64,000 nucleotides of DNA from a virus, in IMG/VR virus record IMGVR_UViG_3300028783_000001, positions 1-64,000 of that record; one strand, written 5' to 3'. A program made the translations under genes and the position numbers. The notes under the pieces are model-generated. The model saw only the letters and a list, made by a program, of their open reading frames with translations, had not been told where the DNA came from and did no database searches. Below, one piece after another: positions 32,538 through 40,485 of the stretch. Position 1 is the stretch's first letter, and each line of letters starts with the position of its first letter.

Positions 32538-34868
32538 GTGAAACAGCCGATGCCTGTAAAGACAGGTTCCGCGCGTAAGCTAGTGGCGAAGCCCTTTTTG
32601 GCAAAGGTTGTGACCAGGCTCACGCCGAAGCAGGTTGCCGCGCTCGTTCAGTTAGGTGAAAAGGGCGTTGTAGCTCTGCTTCGCAAATACGACGACGCCT
32701 ACTACAACAAGGAAGCGCCGTTGGTCGAAGACTCGCGCTACGACGCCATTCGCGAGTGGTTCGCAGAGACCTATCCTCGCAACTCCTACAACGCAAGTGT
32801 TGGAGCACCGCTTCCAGCCAAAATTCAAAAGGAAGAGTTGCCCATCATGATGGGCAGCCTCGGCAAGTTGCGGCCGGCAGATGTTGCCGGCTGGATGCGC
32901 GACGTCGAGAAGGTAATTCCTCAGCCGCATGGTTGGATGCTTCAGCCGAAGTTTGACGGCAGTAGCGTGCTTCTGAAGTACGTGCCGGGAAAGACGGGGC
33001 TCACGTTGGCGAAGGCGTGGCGTCGCGGCAATGGTGACGTTGGTGGTGATGTTACTGCTACAGCGAGGCTCGTACAAGGCGTGCGCCGTGTATTGAACGC
33101 TGCAAGTAGCGTCGACCCAAAGGGCACCTACCTTGTCCGTGTCGAGGTTGTGATGCACCGCTCAATCTTCGACACCTACTATGGAGCAAACGCGCCGAAG
33201 GCTGCTGAGGACACTGACAAACTCGGTAAGGTATACACCGATCCGAGGTCGCTGTGCAATGGCCTCCTCAATCGCATGGATGCTAAGGCTTCCGCAGTAC
33301 AGCTTGGTCGCTGTACGGCCATCGCCTACTACATATTCCGGTGGAATGGGAAAACCTGGGTTCGTCCCACCAACGCTTCCCAGGAACAGCTCCAGCTAAC
33401 CCAGCTGGGGTTTACGACGGGGATGAATCCCACTCGCTATACTGCTGGGCACTTCAAACTGGCCAAGTGGGCTAAGGATGGTGACCTGCCGATGAGCCGT
33501 ATGCTCCCGGCCCATTCAATCGATGGGAATATCGGAAGCCTGTGCAAGTTTGACAAGACGCCGACGATTGCTGAGATTGTCGAGCGTCTGAACACGATCA
33601 AGCGCTCTATCGACGTTCCAATCGATGGGCTCGTGATCCAGCCAATGCTAAACGCGCCCTTCCAGAAGAAGGGAGACCACTTGGCGAAGCATCCATTCTT
33701 CGTCAAGTCGATCAAGCTAGACGCGCACGAACAAGATCACGTTGATACCAAGGCCGGCGTTATCAACGCCGACATATCCAAGCGTGGGTTGCTGAAGCCC
33801 GTTCTCGAACTGAACCCGCCGGTAATGTTTGGTGGCGTCGAGGTTACAAACGTCACGCTAAACAACTTCGCTCATGTGGTCAAGTGGGGGCTCCGGCCAG
33901 GTAGGCCGGTGCGCATCGTCCGAAGCGGCGACGTCATACCGCGCCTGGTTGCGGTGTTCGACAAGGGCAAGTGGATGCCGCTGCAGCTTCGTAAGACAAC
34001 CAAGATGGGTGACGGCATGGAGGCGTCGCGCATAGTTGCCCTACCAGGGATCAGCGATCCCAAGATTGCAGCGTCGCTGCCGAAGGTGTGTCCCGCGTGC
34101 AAGACGAAGCTCACGTGGACCAAGACGAATGGTAAGCAGATCGACCTCTGCTGTACAAACGTTAAATGCCCCGGTCGCCACGGTCAAGCGGTGGTGAGCT
34201 TCTTCCGCACGCTCGGTATCGAAGACGTAGCGGGCGCGACGATCAACGACATGGTCGCGGACGGCATGAATACGGTTCAGAAGATCCTGCGTGGCGCGAC
34301 CGCTGAGCGCCTCGCGAAGTTGGAAAGGTATGGAGAGAAGAAGGCTAAGACCGTGTCGGTAGCGATTGCTGGAATCCTAAAAAATAAGCCGTTGGCGAAG
34401 GTGATGCACGCGAGCGGCATATTCAGCTCACCGACTTTCTCTATGGGCGAAACAAGGCTGCAAGCAATCGTCGACGGTGTTGGCGCAGGCAAGATTGCCC
34501 GTGAAAGCGACATGATAATCCGTCGTAAGCTGGCGACGCTGAAAGGTCTCGGCCCTTCTGGAATCGATCTCTTCATCCAGAAGCTGGGGGAGTGGCGTAA
34601 GTTTTACGATACGATCAAGGATTTACACACAGAGAGCAGCGGCCCCAAGACGTTGAAGGGCATCACGGCGTGCTTCACCGGGTTCCGCTCACCGGAGATG
34701 GAGGGCTATATCATGTCTCGTGGCGGTCGCGTGGCCGGCATGAGCAAGCTGGTATCAGTTCTTTTTGCAGCATCATCTTCGAAGAAGACGGCCAAGGCTG
34801 ACGAGTATGGAATCCCAGTCGTAACTGAAGGCAAGGCTTGGGAGTGGCTGAAAGAGAGGGGAGGCTAA
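32538..34868 (+). CDS. ligA: NAD-dependent DNA ligase
   Basis: 776 residues, GTG start with GGAGG upstream. Seals nicks in dsDNA using NAD+. Visible order: N-terminal Ia-like helical region with 'YDDAYYN' and 'DSRYDAI'; motif I KFDGSS with Lys138; 'RRGNGDVGGDVT' (motif III region); OB-type strands 'VEVTNVTLNNF' and 'RIVRSGDVIPRLVAV'; a Cys4 zinc finger (CPAC...C..C); helix-hairpin-helix-like segments; and a C-terminal BRCT domain (TLKGITACFTGFR onward). The length is slightly above bacterial LigA. Phages more often carry ATP-dependent ligases. Because it uses NAD+, it links to the NAD salvage genes at 61-64 kb. Confidence 0.88.
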   Translation: MKQPMPVKTGSARKLVAKPFLAKVVTRLTPKQVAALVQLGEKGVVALLRKYDDAYYNKEAPLVEDSRYDAIREWFAETYPRNSYNASVGAPLPAKIQKEELPIMMGSLGKLRPADVAGWMRDVEKVIPQPHGWMLQPKFDGSSVLLKYVPGKTGLTLAKAWRRGNGDVGGDVTATARLVQGVRRVLNAASSVDPKGTYLVRVEVVMHRSIFDTYYGANAPKAAEDTDKLGKVYTDPRSLCNGLLNRMDAKASAVQLGRCTAIAYYIFRWNGKTWVRPTNASQEQLQLTQLGFTTGMNPTRYTAGHFKLAKWAKDGDLPMSRMLPAHSIDGNIGSLCKFDKTPTIAEIVERLNTIKRSIDVPIDGLVIQPMLNAPFQKKGDHLAKHPFFVKSIKLDAHEQDHVDTKAGVINADISKRGLLKPVLELNPPVMFGGVEVTNVTLNNFAHVVKWGLRPGRPVRIVRSGDVIPRLVAVFDKGKWMPLQLRKTTKMGDGMEASRIVALPGISDPKIAASLPKVCPACKTKLTWTKTNGKQIDLCCTNVKCPGRHGQAVVSFFRTLGIEDVAGATINDMVADGMNTVQKILRGATAERLAKLERYGEKKAKTVSVAIAGILKNKPLAKVMHASGIFSSPTFSMGETRLQAIVDGVGAGKIARESDMIIRRKLATLKGLGPSGIDLFIQKLGEWRKFYDTIKDLHTESSGPKTLKGITACFTGFRSPEMEGYIMSRGGRVAGMSKLVSVLFAASSSKKTAKADEYGIPVVTEGKAWEWLKERGG

Positions 34869-34869
34869 C

Positions 34870-35061
34870 ATGGGTGGTCGATTCTTCTTCTACTACCGTC
34901 ACCGCGGTGTGATGTGTTACTGCTATACCGACGACAACGACAACTACATACCAAGCTGCGTTTGGTGGATAATCCCCGGTCTGGCGGAGATGGATGCCGC
35001 CGCCGAGGATCGGGCCAACCATGAGTGGAAGCGTATGAAGGGAGAGAAGTTATGCGCCTAA
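34870..35061 (+). CDS. hypothetical aromatic protein, 63 aa
   Basis: ATG two bases after the ligase stop, AGGGGAGG upstream. Tyr/Trp/Cys-rich first half, helical second half. Overlaps the next gene by 10 bases. Confidence 0.55.
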   Translation: MGGRFFFYYRHRGVMCYCYTDDNDNYIPSCVWWIIPGLAEMDAAAEDRANHEWKRMKGEKLCA

Positions 35062-35288
35062 CGCTGAAGAAGGGTGAGAAGGTTGAGATTACGCTAGACG
35101 ATACCGACGGCGTATTCACCTTCACGTATGGAACCGATGGTCCATCGGGAGAACATACGTATTTTGTCCGCGTAGAATGCGACATTCCCGATGACAAGGG
35201 GCGTGAGGGAGTACTCTACGAGGAGACTGGGCCTTCGTTTCGTATTTTTCCGTTCAGTATTTTTCCGTTCAATTGGCGCGGAGAATAA
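35052..35288 (+). CDS. hypothetical strand-rich protein, 78 aa
   Basis: ATG at 35052 behind GGGAGAGAAG. 'LTLKKGEKVEITLDD' and 'VFTFTYGTDGPSGEHTYFVRVECD' give a beta-sandwich-like pattern. The last 15 residues repeat the unit RIFPFS/SIFPFN. Unknown. Confidence 0.6.
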   Translation: MRLTLKKGEKVEITLDDTDGVFTFTYGTDGPSGEHTYFVRVECDIPDDKGREGVLYEETGPSFRIFPFSIFPFNWRGE

Positions 35289-35290
35289 CA

Positions 35291-35566
35291 ATGTTTGACA
35301 AGGCAAGAATGCTGGTAGGAACGCTGTTAGCGTGGGTTGGCTTTAGGATCATGCCAGCTCCGATGAGCGACATAGCTGCGCTCATGTCGATTCCGATGGA
35401 AATCCTAAACGCGATGGAGCGAGGGCGCACATTTGGAGTCGTGACGATTCCGTGGGGCGAGTTGGAGCCGTCTAAGCGAATGAGCGATGCCGCTACCGAC
35501 GCCCTCAGACAGGAGCGGCATTATATCGAGTCTGAAATTCGGCTACGTGAATCTGGAGAGAAGTGA
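35291..35566 (+). CDS. hypothetical protein, 91 aa
   Basis: ATG at 35291 behind CGGAGA. N-terminal hydrophobic segment (residues 5-25, possible membrane-associated helix), then helices. Unknown. Confidence 0.6.
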   Translation: MFDKARMLVGTLLAWVGFRIMPAPMSDIAALMSIPMEILNAMERGRTFGVVTIPWGELEPSKRMSDAATDALRQERHYIESEIRLRESGEK

Positions 35567-35832
35567 TGAAGCTAATCGTTCAAGAGCCTACTAATACGCC
35601 GCAGCGCAGGGTCTGGATAATCTCCCCAGAAGAGCTGAAGGGCATTCTCATCGACGCCATCGATAAGGACGGTCGCCTGTTTGGCGACTGCGACGATCAC
35701 TCCAACATCAAGGTGAGCGCGCTATCAGGCGCATATGGAGAGCTACTCCGGGTTCAGGTAATCGCTGATGACGTCAACCTTGACTGGGTAGATGTTAAAC
35801 CTGTACCACGCTCGTTTCATGGACTAGGCTAA
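35566..35832 (+). CDS. hypothetical protein, 88 aa (source of a local duplication)
   Basis: ATG in the TGATG overlap with the previous gene. The segment encoding residues 50-74 is copied exactly at 35941-36015. Alternating strands. Unknown family. Confidence 0.65.
   Translation: MKLIVQEPTNTPQRRVWIISPEELKGILIDAIDKDGRLFGDCDDHSNIKVSALSGAYGELLRVQVIADDVNLDWVDVKPVPRSFHGLG
35714..35788 (+). repeat. 75-bp exact direct repeat, copy 1
   Basis: Begins TGAGCGCGCT and ends TTGACTGGG; identical to 35941-36015, 227 bases downstream. Lies in frame inside the gene at 35566. Confidence 0.9.
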
Positions 35833-35853
35833 ACTTCAGCTGGAGGGAGATAG

Positions 35854-35943
35854 ATGTTGACTGAAGCTTTATGGCAGCTATTAGGCGTAGTAGTATTCTT
35901 TCTCCTAGCAGTAGTAGTGCTGAAAATCGGAGATAGGAAATGA
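35854..35943 (+). CDS. single-pass membrane micropeptide, 29 aa
   Basis: ATG behind GGAGGGA. Residues 8-25 form a hydrophobic helix rich in Val/Leu/Phe, then a short basic tail. Its stop overlaps the start of the next small ORF. Confidence 0.5.
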   Translation: MLTEALWQLLGVVVFFLLAVVVLKIGDRK

Positions 35944-36041
35944 GCGCGCTATCAGGCGCATATGGAGAGCTACTCCGGGTTCAGGTAATCGCTGATGACG
36001 TCAACCTTGACTGGGCCGAGGTAAAGGGAGGGAGTAAATGA
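35940..36041 (+). CDS. duplicate fragment ORF, 33 aa
   Basis: ATG in an ATGA overlap, behind GGAGATAGG. Encodes the same 25 residues as part of the gene at 35566, now starting with ATG where the parent has GTG, followed by eight new residues. Either a truncated paralogue that is translated or just scar from the duplication. Confidence 0.4.
   Translation: MSALSGAYGELLRVQVIADDVNLDWAEVKGGSK
35941..36015 (+). repeat. 75-bp exact direct repeat, copy 2
   Basis: Identical to 35714-35788. No mismatch across 75 bases shows that the duplication is recent or held by gene conversion. Confidence 0.9.
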
Positions 36042-36301
36042 AGATTATCAAGCTGAGAAGCAATCGAACCGAGAGGTTTATCTGGATTCCCATCTCAGAG
36101 GTTGGGGTATTTTACGGCACCTCGCCGCGAGGCGAATCTGTCTCGACGACAATTCACTCCCGCAATGACGATTTCACCGTACGGGAGACCCCAGAGCAGA
36201 TCATCTTGCTGATAGCCAGAGCGGCCGATTACGACCGCACCACTGTGGTCGTCAGTATCGACGTTGGTGACGGAAGTGAGATAAAGGTAGACTGCTATTG
36301 A
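36038..36301 (+). CDS. hypothetical protein, 87 aa
   Basis: ATG overlapping the previous stop; GGGAGGGAG upstream. Similar opening to 35566 ('KIIKLRSN...RFIWIPISE' against 'KLIVQEP...RVWIISPEE'), so these may be paralogues. Strand-rich. Confidence 0.6.
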   Translation: MKIIKLRSNRTERFIWIPISEVGVFYGTSPRGESVSTTIHSRNDDFTVRETPEQIILLIARAADYDRTTVVVSIDVGDGSEIKVDCY

Positions 36302-36311
36302 TGAGTAAATG
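36302..36311 (+). promoter_or_regulatory. TGAGTAAA-type motif (variant)
   Basis: TGAGTAAATG immediately after a stop codon; next gene starts at 36330. Confidence 0.5.
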
Positions 36312-36329
36312 GGCGGTAGGAGATTCAAT

Positions 36330-36791
36330 ATGAAAAGCATACGGCAAACGTTGGTCGACCAATATCGAAAGATTGATCCATCGCTGTCCGAGCGTGACGC
36401 CAACAATCGAGTTACCGACTTTGGCATAATCACGGGTACGGCAAACGAGCGGCAGAAGCGCTTTCTGAGCCTGGTTTCCGACGCGGCAAACCTAGCGCTA
36501 GCCGAGCGTGTTGTGCAGGCGATGCAGCAGATCATGCCTCCTGAGCGCATCTACTCACGTGATCTTGCGGTTTTGATGTTGATCATCATTAACATCATGC
36601 TCAAGGTGGAGGACGATAAGCAAGACACCTTCCTGGAGGATTATTTCCAGGCGACATCAATGATGCTGCGCCTCTCTCGGTTGGAGGATGACAAGCCAAT
36701 CGATCCTGGCGTAGAGGAGCGAGCCCACAAGGCTGCGTCCGACATGGACGATATCCTGAAGTGGTTTCCTCACGCCAAGGCCGATGAGTAA
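36330..36791 (+). CDS. helical hypothetical protein, 153 aa
   Basis: ATG at 36330 behind AGGAGA. All-alpha, with four to five helices. Unknown. Its stop overlaps TGAGTAAATA. Confidence 0.65.
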   Translation: MKSIRQTLVDQYRKIDPSLSERDANNRVTDFGIITGTANERQKRFLSLVSDAANLALAERVVQAMQQIMPPERIYSRDLAVLMLIIINIMLKVEDDKQDTFLEDYFQATSMMLRLSRLEDDKPIDPGVEERAHKAASDMDDILKWFPHAKADE

Positions 36792-36794
36792 ATA
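36785..36794 (+). promoter_or_regulatory. TGAGTAAATA motif overlapping a gene end
   Basis: Exact copy containing the TAA stop of the preceding gene; a second, partial copy (GAGAGTAAATAG) is at 36862. The next confident gene starts at 36885. Confidence 0.6.
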
Positions 36795-36884
36795 ACCAAA
36801 GCAAAGGGCTGTGGCGCGGGTTAACATGTCGCGGGCGGCAGAGGTAATACGCATAACTGAGGAGAGTAAATAGGGAGGGTAGTC

Positions 36885-37085
36885 ATGACCTACGCTCAAG
36901 CGGAGCAAACCGTGTTTGCGAAGTTTAAGGAGATTGTAACTGAGCCGGTCAGCAAGTATGGATTCGGCGACGTAGGCGACGTGCTCATAGAGTTTTTGTG
37001 CGGACGCATTGGCCCGCGCGACGCCATTGAGCAAATGGAAGAGTTGCGACAGTTTTACGCCCGGAGAGGATTCTTACCGGACTGA
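36885..37085 (+). CDS. hypothetical protein, 66 aa
   Basis: ATG behind GGGAGGG. Helical. Its TGA stop is the first part of the next TGAGTAAATA motif. Unknown. Confidence 0.6.
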   Translation: MTYAQAEQTVFAKFKEIVTEPVSKYGFGDVGDVLIEFLCGRIGPRDAIEQMEELRQFYARRGFLPD

Positions 37086-37092
37086 GTAAATA
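37083..37092 (+). promoter_or_regulatory. TGAGTAAATA motif on a stop codon
   Basis: Exact copy; TGA is the stop codon of the preceding gene. A hairpin and the TerB-like gene follow. Confidence 0.6.
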
Positions 37093-37111
37093 AACTCGCG
37101 TAAGAGATTCG

Positions 37112-37135
37112 GCACGGGAACCGGCCCGACCGTGC
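37112..37135 (+). other. hairpin in the leader of the TerB-like gene
   Basis: GCACGG / CCGTGC stem with a 12-base GC-rich loop that can fold further. No T-tract. Confidence 0.35.
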
Positions 37136-37166
37136 TGCATATACCAGGGTCATAGCAAAGGGAAAA

Positions 37167-37631
37167 ATGAACATGGGTTTCTTTGACAACTTCTTCGGTA
37201 GCGCGAAACGCACTATCGCAGTCTACACCAACGACTACACCTTCCTGCATGCGGCTACCGCTGCTGCAGCGTTGGTCATCAATGCCGACGGCGTGGTCGA
37301 GAAGGCCGAGGTCGATTCGGCCCTGGAGGGTTTGCTCAACAATGAGATTCTCAAGGGCTCGTTTAAGAGCCTGGAGATTTCATCGTCGCTGACGGAGGCC
37401 ATCGGCCGGTCAAAGACTCGCTCCGGCAAGGTGGTTCTGAACCGTCAGCTGGAAGACCTCGCGGATCGTCCCGAAACGCAGCGCCAGGACGTGTTCCTGA
37501 TCGCCGCCGACGTTGGTGATACTGACAAGGAAACTGACGACCAACCCGGTATCGGCACCGCCGAACTAGCCGTTTTGAACGCCGTCGGCAAGCTGCTCGG
37601 CCTCGACGCTAACAAGCTTCTCGCTGCCTAA
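37167..37631 (+). CDS. terB: TerB-like (tellurite resistance) protein
   Basis: 154 residues (a second ATG at 37173 is possible); AAAGGGAA upstream. TerB-fold features: 'ATAAAALVINADGVVEKAEVDSA' with the DG-x-V-x-x-x-E metal-like site, 'DRPETQRQDVFLIAADVGDTD' and a final 'TAELAVLNAVGKLLGLDANKLL'. TerB-type domains occur with TerC membrane proteins in stress and phage-defence-related Ter systems. The adjacent TerC-like gene supports the call. Confidence 0.75.
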   Translation: MNMGFFDNFFGSAKRTIAVYTNDYTFLHAATAAAALVINADGVVEKAEVDSALEGLLNNEILKGSFKSLEISSSLTEAIGRSKTRSGKVVLNRQLEDLADRPETQRQDVFLIAADVGDTDKETDDQPGIGTAELAVLNAVGKLLGLDANKLLAA

Positions 37632-37648
37632 CAGGGAGTGAGGTAGGG

Positions 37649-37748
37649 AGTCGAGCGGCGTTGGTGATGGCGTCTCATTTAGGTGAGCGTGAGCCTTGAG
37701 TGATCGGGTTTTATGGTGCCGCTCGACTTTCCTTAAACTGGAGACGCC
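37649..37748 (+). promoter_or_regulatory. structured leader of terC (possible RNA switch)
   Basis: Four segments in the order A-B-A'-B': A AGTCGAGCGGC (37649-37659) pairs with A' (37718-37728) over 11 bp; B GGCGTCTC (37669-37676) pairs with B' GAGACGCC (37741-37748). The order means a pseudoknot if both form. B' covers the terC ribosome site (GGAG at 37740-37743). A competing stem CTCA / TGAG inside the loop would release B'. Canonical yybP-ykoY boxes are not evident. Confidence 0.5.
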
Positions 37749-37750
37749 TT

Positions 37751-38401
37751 ATGTTCCACACTCTAATGCTACTCATCGCAATCGTTTGGATTAACCTACT
37801 GTTATCTGGTGACAACGCGATCGTCATAAGCATGGCGTGCAGGAATATTCCTCTAGAGCAGCGGAGGGTGGGGATTGGTATTGGCGCTGGCGTCGCCGTT
37901 GCCCTACGACTCGTGCTCCTGTTCGCGGCGTCGTGGGTCCTACTTGTTCCAGGAGTTAAGTTGGCTTGTGGAGCCTTCCTCTTCTGGGTGGCGCTTGGTA
38001 TGCTACCCACGGGCGTTGAGGAACCTGTAGATGTATCGAAGGCACCTGGCAAGCTGCTAGCTGCGGTATGGACGGTGGCCATCGCAGACGTTACGATGAG
38101 CACCGACAACGTCGCTGCCGTCGCAGCAATCGCCAGCGGCAATTACACGCTGCTGGTGATCGGCATGCTGATCAGCATTCCGTTTGTCGTGATTGGCGCA
38201 ACGCTAATCTCGAAGGTGCTGGAGTTGTTTCCGATAATGGTTGTCGCTGGTGCAGCCCTTCTGGGCTACCTTGCGGCGACTACACTAGCGAGCGATCCGC
38301 TCGTCGCCATACCTTCTCCGTACTCAGTATTTAGCGGACTGGTAATCGCGGCAATCTTCGCAATGCTTGGCTTCCACCGACAATTGGTGCTGAGTAAATA
38401 G
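37751..38401 (+). CDS. terC: TerC-family integral membrane protein
   Basis: 216 residues, about seven hydrophobic segments. TerC signatures are visible: 'LLSGDNAIVISMACRN' in the first helix and 'MSTDNVAAVAAIASG' in the middle, both with the conserved Asp-Asn pair for metal transport. TerC/Alx/YkoY proteins export metal ions such as Mn2+ or give tellurite resistance; location is the host inner membrane. I use the ATG at 37751 because GGAG precedes it. It ends inside a TGAGTAAATA motif. Confidence 0.85.
   Translation: MFHTLMLLIAIVWINLLLSGDNAIVISMACRNIPLEQRRVGIGIGAGVAVALRLVLLFAASWVLLVPGVKLACGAFLFWVALGMLPTGVEEPVDVSKAPGKLLAAVWTVAIADVTMSTDNVAAVAAIASGNYTLLVIGMLISIPFVVIGATLISKVLELFPIMVVAGAALLGYLAATTLASDPLVAIPSPYSVFSGLVIAAIFAMLGFHRQLVLSK
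38391..38400 (+). promoter_or_regulatory. TGAGTAAATA motif overlapping the terC end
   Basis: Exact copy; the terC codons CTG-AGT-AAA-TAG run through it. Next gene starts at 38481. Confidence 0.6.
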
Positions 38402-38424
38402 GGGTTCTAGAATTAGTCGCAGGG

Positions 38425-38460
38425 ATGACCCTACCTGGACTGATACGTCAACAGGGTCAT
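38425..38460 (+). other. hairpin in the leader of the gene at 38481
   Basis: ATGACCCT (38425-38432) pairs perfectly with AGGGTCAT (38453-38460) around a 20-base loop. No T-tract. Regulatory role unknown. Confidence 0.35.
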
Positions 38461-38480
38461 TACGAAAAAGGGAATGTAAC

Positions 38481-38882
38481 ATGACTGGCAAGAATCACAG
38501 CAACGATCACGTCGCTCCTCCGGCCACCACCGAGACTCCGGTGACGGAAACTCCGGTCGAGGTCGTGCAGACGGCACAGACCGAAACGCAGCCGACGGCT
38601 GAGGCAACCACAACCGAGGTTCCGGTTACTGGTCCGGTGCCGGACGAAACGATTGCCCAGGCGACGGCTGAGACGATTAAGGTCACGCTGATTGGCGCGC
38701 TCGATGCGCTCTATGAGGGACCTGCCGGCAAGACTCTCAAGGACATGATCCCTGAGCTCGCCGGCACGAAGAAGTATCAGGCGCGCGAAATCATCGACGG
38801 CAAGGCGAAGATGATCAGCCAAGTCGTTCCTTGGATGCACTCTGCCACGATCAAGACGGTTGAGCACGCAGTTCACGGGTAG
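38481..38882 (+). CDS. Thr/Pro-rich plus helical protein, 133 aa
   Basis: ATG behind AAGGGAA. Residues 10-60 are Thr/Glu/Val/Pro-rich and disordered; the remainder is helical and ends in a single Gly. It is directly upstream of the E2-like/E1-like pair, so I considered a ubiquitin-like modifier, but no beta-grasp pattern or Gly-Gly end is visible. Function unknown. Confidence 0.6.
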   Translation: MTGKNHSNDHVAPPATTETPVTETPVEVVQTAQTETQPTAEATTTEVPVTGPVPDETIAQATAETIKVTLIGALDALYEGPAGKTLKDMIPELAGTKKYQAREIIDGKAKMISQVVPWMHSATIKTVEHAVHG

Positions 38883-38909
38883 TCGTGATTGCAATTAGGT
38901 AAGTAGCGT

Positions 38910-38945
38910 AGCGTCGTGGGATTCTGTCCCACGACGCTTTCATCG
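38910..38945 (+). terminator. intrinsic terminator-like hairpin
   Basis: 12-bp perfect stem AGCGTCGTGGGA / TCCCACGACGCT with a 5-base loop and a short T-rich tail (TTCATCGTTT). Confidence 0.55.
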
Positions 38946-38961
38946 TTTCAAGGGGAACACC

Positions 38962-40473
38962 ATGGCTACTAGAAAACCAAGAGCTGCCGCCGCCGCACTC
39001 GAGATACCGCTCTACTTTAGAGATGGCTCGCTTAGAGTTCTTTCTGCAGAAAGAATTTGTGAGAGGGATAGGCCCGAATTTTTGATGATCATGAGTGCCC
39101 TCGGTATCGCGCCGATGAGCTACGAGAGTGCACAGAAGCTAATGGGTAGCGACGAAGATTCTGATGATGCAGCCCACTATAAGTCTAAGCGGCGTAAGCC
39201 AAAGCAGGAAGCTACCCTCGGTGATATCCTTGCACGCGCCCTAAACTCTAGTGATGGTACAGGTTCGGGTGGTGTAGAAGACACGACCGCAATCGTCGTG
39301 GACATCGCAAACGCGGCGACTTCTAAGCCAGTCAAGGTTGAAAAGCCTAGCGCCTACTATCCCGTATATCGATTTCATCGTGAGGCAATAAACCTCTCAT
39401 ATAGCCATATGGAGATTCTTAACTGTAACTTCGTGAAAGACTTAATCGCAAACGGTACCTACCTAATCCATACTCATGACAGGTACATTCGCGCAACGAC
39501 TCTTGAGGAGATTTCCGACGTCGAGACGCTTACACGGCTATCGCAGAAGATCTTTGACTGCAACCGCAGCTTCGATATGAAGCGCTACGACTACCTCCGC
39601 ACGCTAGTGTTTACGAGCGTCGTGGTTGATGGGGTTCACTGTAACAAGCGTCCCTTGGAGCTGCCAGCTGGCTGGCGTATTATTCCTGCATCTGAGATTG
39701 GGGATAAGCACGCTGATGATGTCCTATACGTCAACGTGGGTGGTCGTACCCTCTACTTTGCTGGCCTCAGATCGCGTTCACAGGCCAGAGCCATGATTAC
39801 CGATATCGTGCTAAACCATAATATCAGGTCGGAAGAGTTTGCGGCCATATGGGCCGGTGAAACGCTAAAGTCGATAGCGGACGAGCTGGCGTCTGCCGTA
39901 TGGCGTAGGAAAGACTATCTGCAGAAGATGCAGATAGAGGTAATATCAGAATCGCGCCTCAAAAAGATGCACGACATGTTGAAGACGGGTGGTTCAGCAT
40001 GGGTTACCAGCATGGTCGAGCAGCTGATGAACGCCGGGTTTGCGAGCAGTAGGTTCGTAGCCGCCGGCATCATCATGACCACGGGGGACATGTACATAAA
40101 TATCGGCGATCACGAGACTGAGCGAGAGACTCGTTATATCGGAAAGTATGAGGTCATTCTGGGAATGTCCAAGTCGGTGGCAATTCGCAATATCGCCAGC
40201 CCACGGAAGGGAGTTAATCACCCGGTGTTCGACGACGACAATTGCCTCGGTGGGTTTGGTGAGATCCTCACGAGGTGCTTCAGGACCGACGACTACCTAA
40301 CGCTTGGCCTATCGATCCTGGCAATGATCCAGCACTTCAATCCAAGCTATCTGGAAAATTTCAAGGAGTGGCCTTCGGAGATTCCTGCCGAGACATACGT
40401 GTGTAAGATACACACGCTTTACGGTGAAAGCGTTGAAGATTATAGTGGTGATGAAGAGGAAGACGAGGGGTGA
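38962..40473 (+). CDS. E2-like (UBC-fold) conjugating-enzyme domain protein
   Basis: 503 residues, ATG behind AAGGGG. The C-terminal 110 residues show an E2-like core: strands 'RYIGKYEVILG', then NHP (419-421) and eight residues after His420 the Cys428 in 'DDDNCLGGFGEIL', followed by two helices ('DDYLTLGLSILAMIQHFNP'). This is the HPx...xC plan of ubiquitin-conjugating and bacterial E2-like enzymes. Residues 130-330 are a separate mixed domain not recognised; residues 70-125 are disordered and the C-terminus is acidic. The E1-like gene 57 bases downstream strongly supports the reading. Known bacterial relatives occur in PRTRC-type and CBASS-type cassettes. Confidence 0.65.
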   Translation: MATRKPRAAAAALEIPLYFRDGSLRVLSAERICERDRPEFLMIMSALGIAPMSYESAQKLMGSDEDSDDAAHYKSKRRKPKQEATLGDILARALNSSDGTGSGGVEDTTAIVVDIANAATSKPVKVEKPSAYYPVYRFHREAINLSYSHMEILNCNFVKDLIANGTYLIHTHDRYIRATTLEEISDVETLTRLSQKIFDCNRSFDMKRYDYLRTLVFTSVVVDGVHCNKRPLELPAGWRIIPASEIGDKHADDVLYVNVGGRTLYFAGLRSRSQARAMITDIVLNHNIRSEEFAAIWAGETLKSIADELASAVWRRKDYLQKMQIEVISESRLKKMHDMLKTGGSAWVTSMVEQLMNAGFASSRFVAAGIIMTTGDMYINIGDHETERETRYIGKYEVILGMSKSVAIRNIASPRKGVNHPVFDDDNCLGGFGEILTRCFRTDDYLTLGLSILAMIQHFNPSYLENFKEWPSEIPAETYVCKIHTLYGESVEDYSGDEEEDEG

Positions 40474-40485
40474 TAGGGGCTCATG

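Noticed and set aside
36826-36873. 15-codon ORF before the gene at 36885
   Set aside because: No good ribosome site, and its end is a partial copy of the GAGTAAATA motif; more likely leader sequence.
37649-37748. Assignment as a yybP-ykoY riboswitch
   Set aside because: The conserved GGGGAGUA-type box after the first stem is not in the right place; only the downstream gene family fits, so I report a structured leader without a class.
38481-38882. Possible ubiquitin-like modifier for the E1/E2 pair
   Set aside because: Ends in a single Gly, is helical with a disordered N-terminus and shows no beta-grasp pattern.
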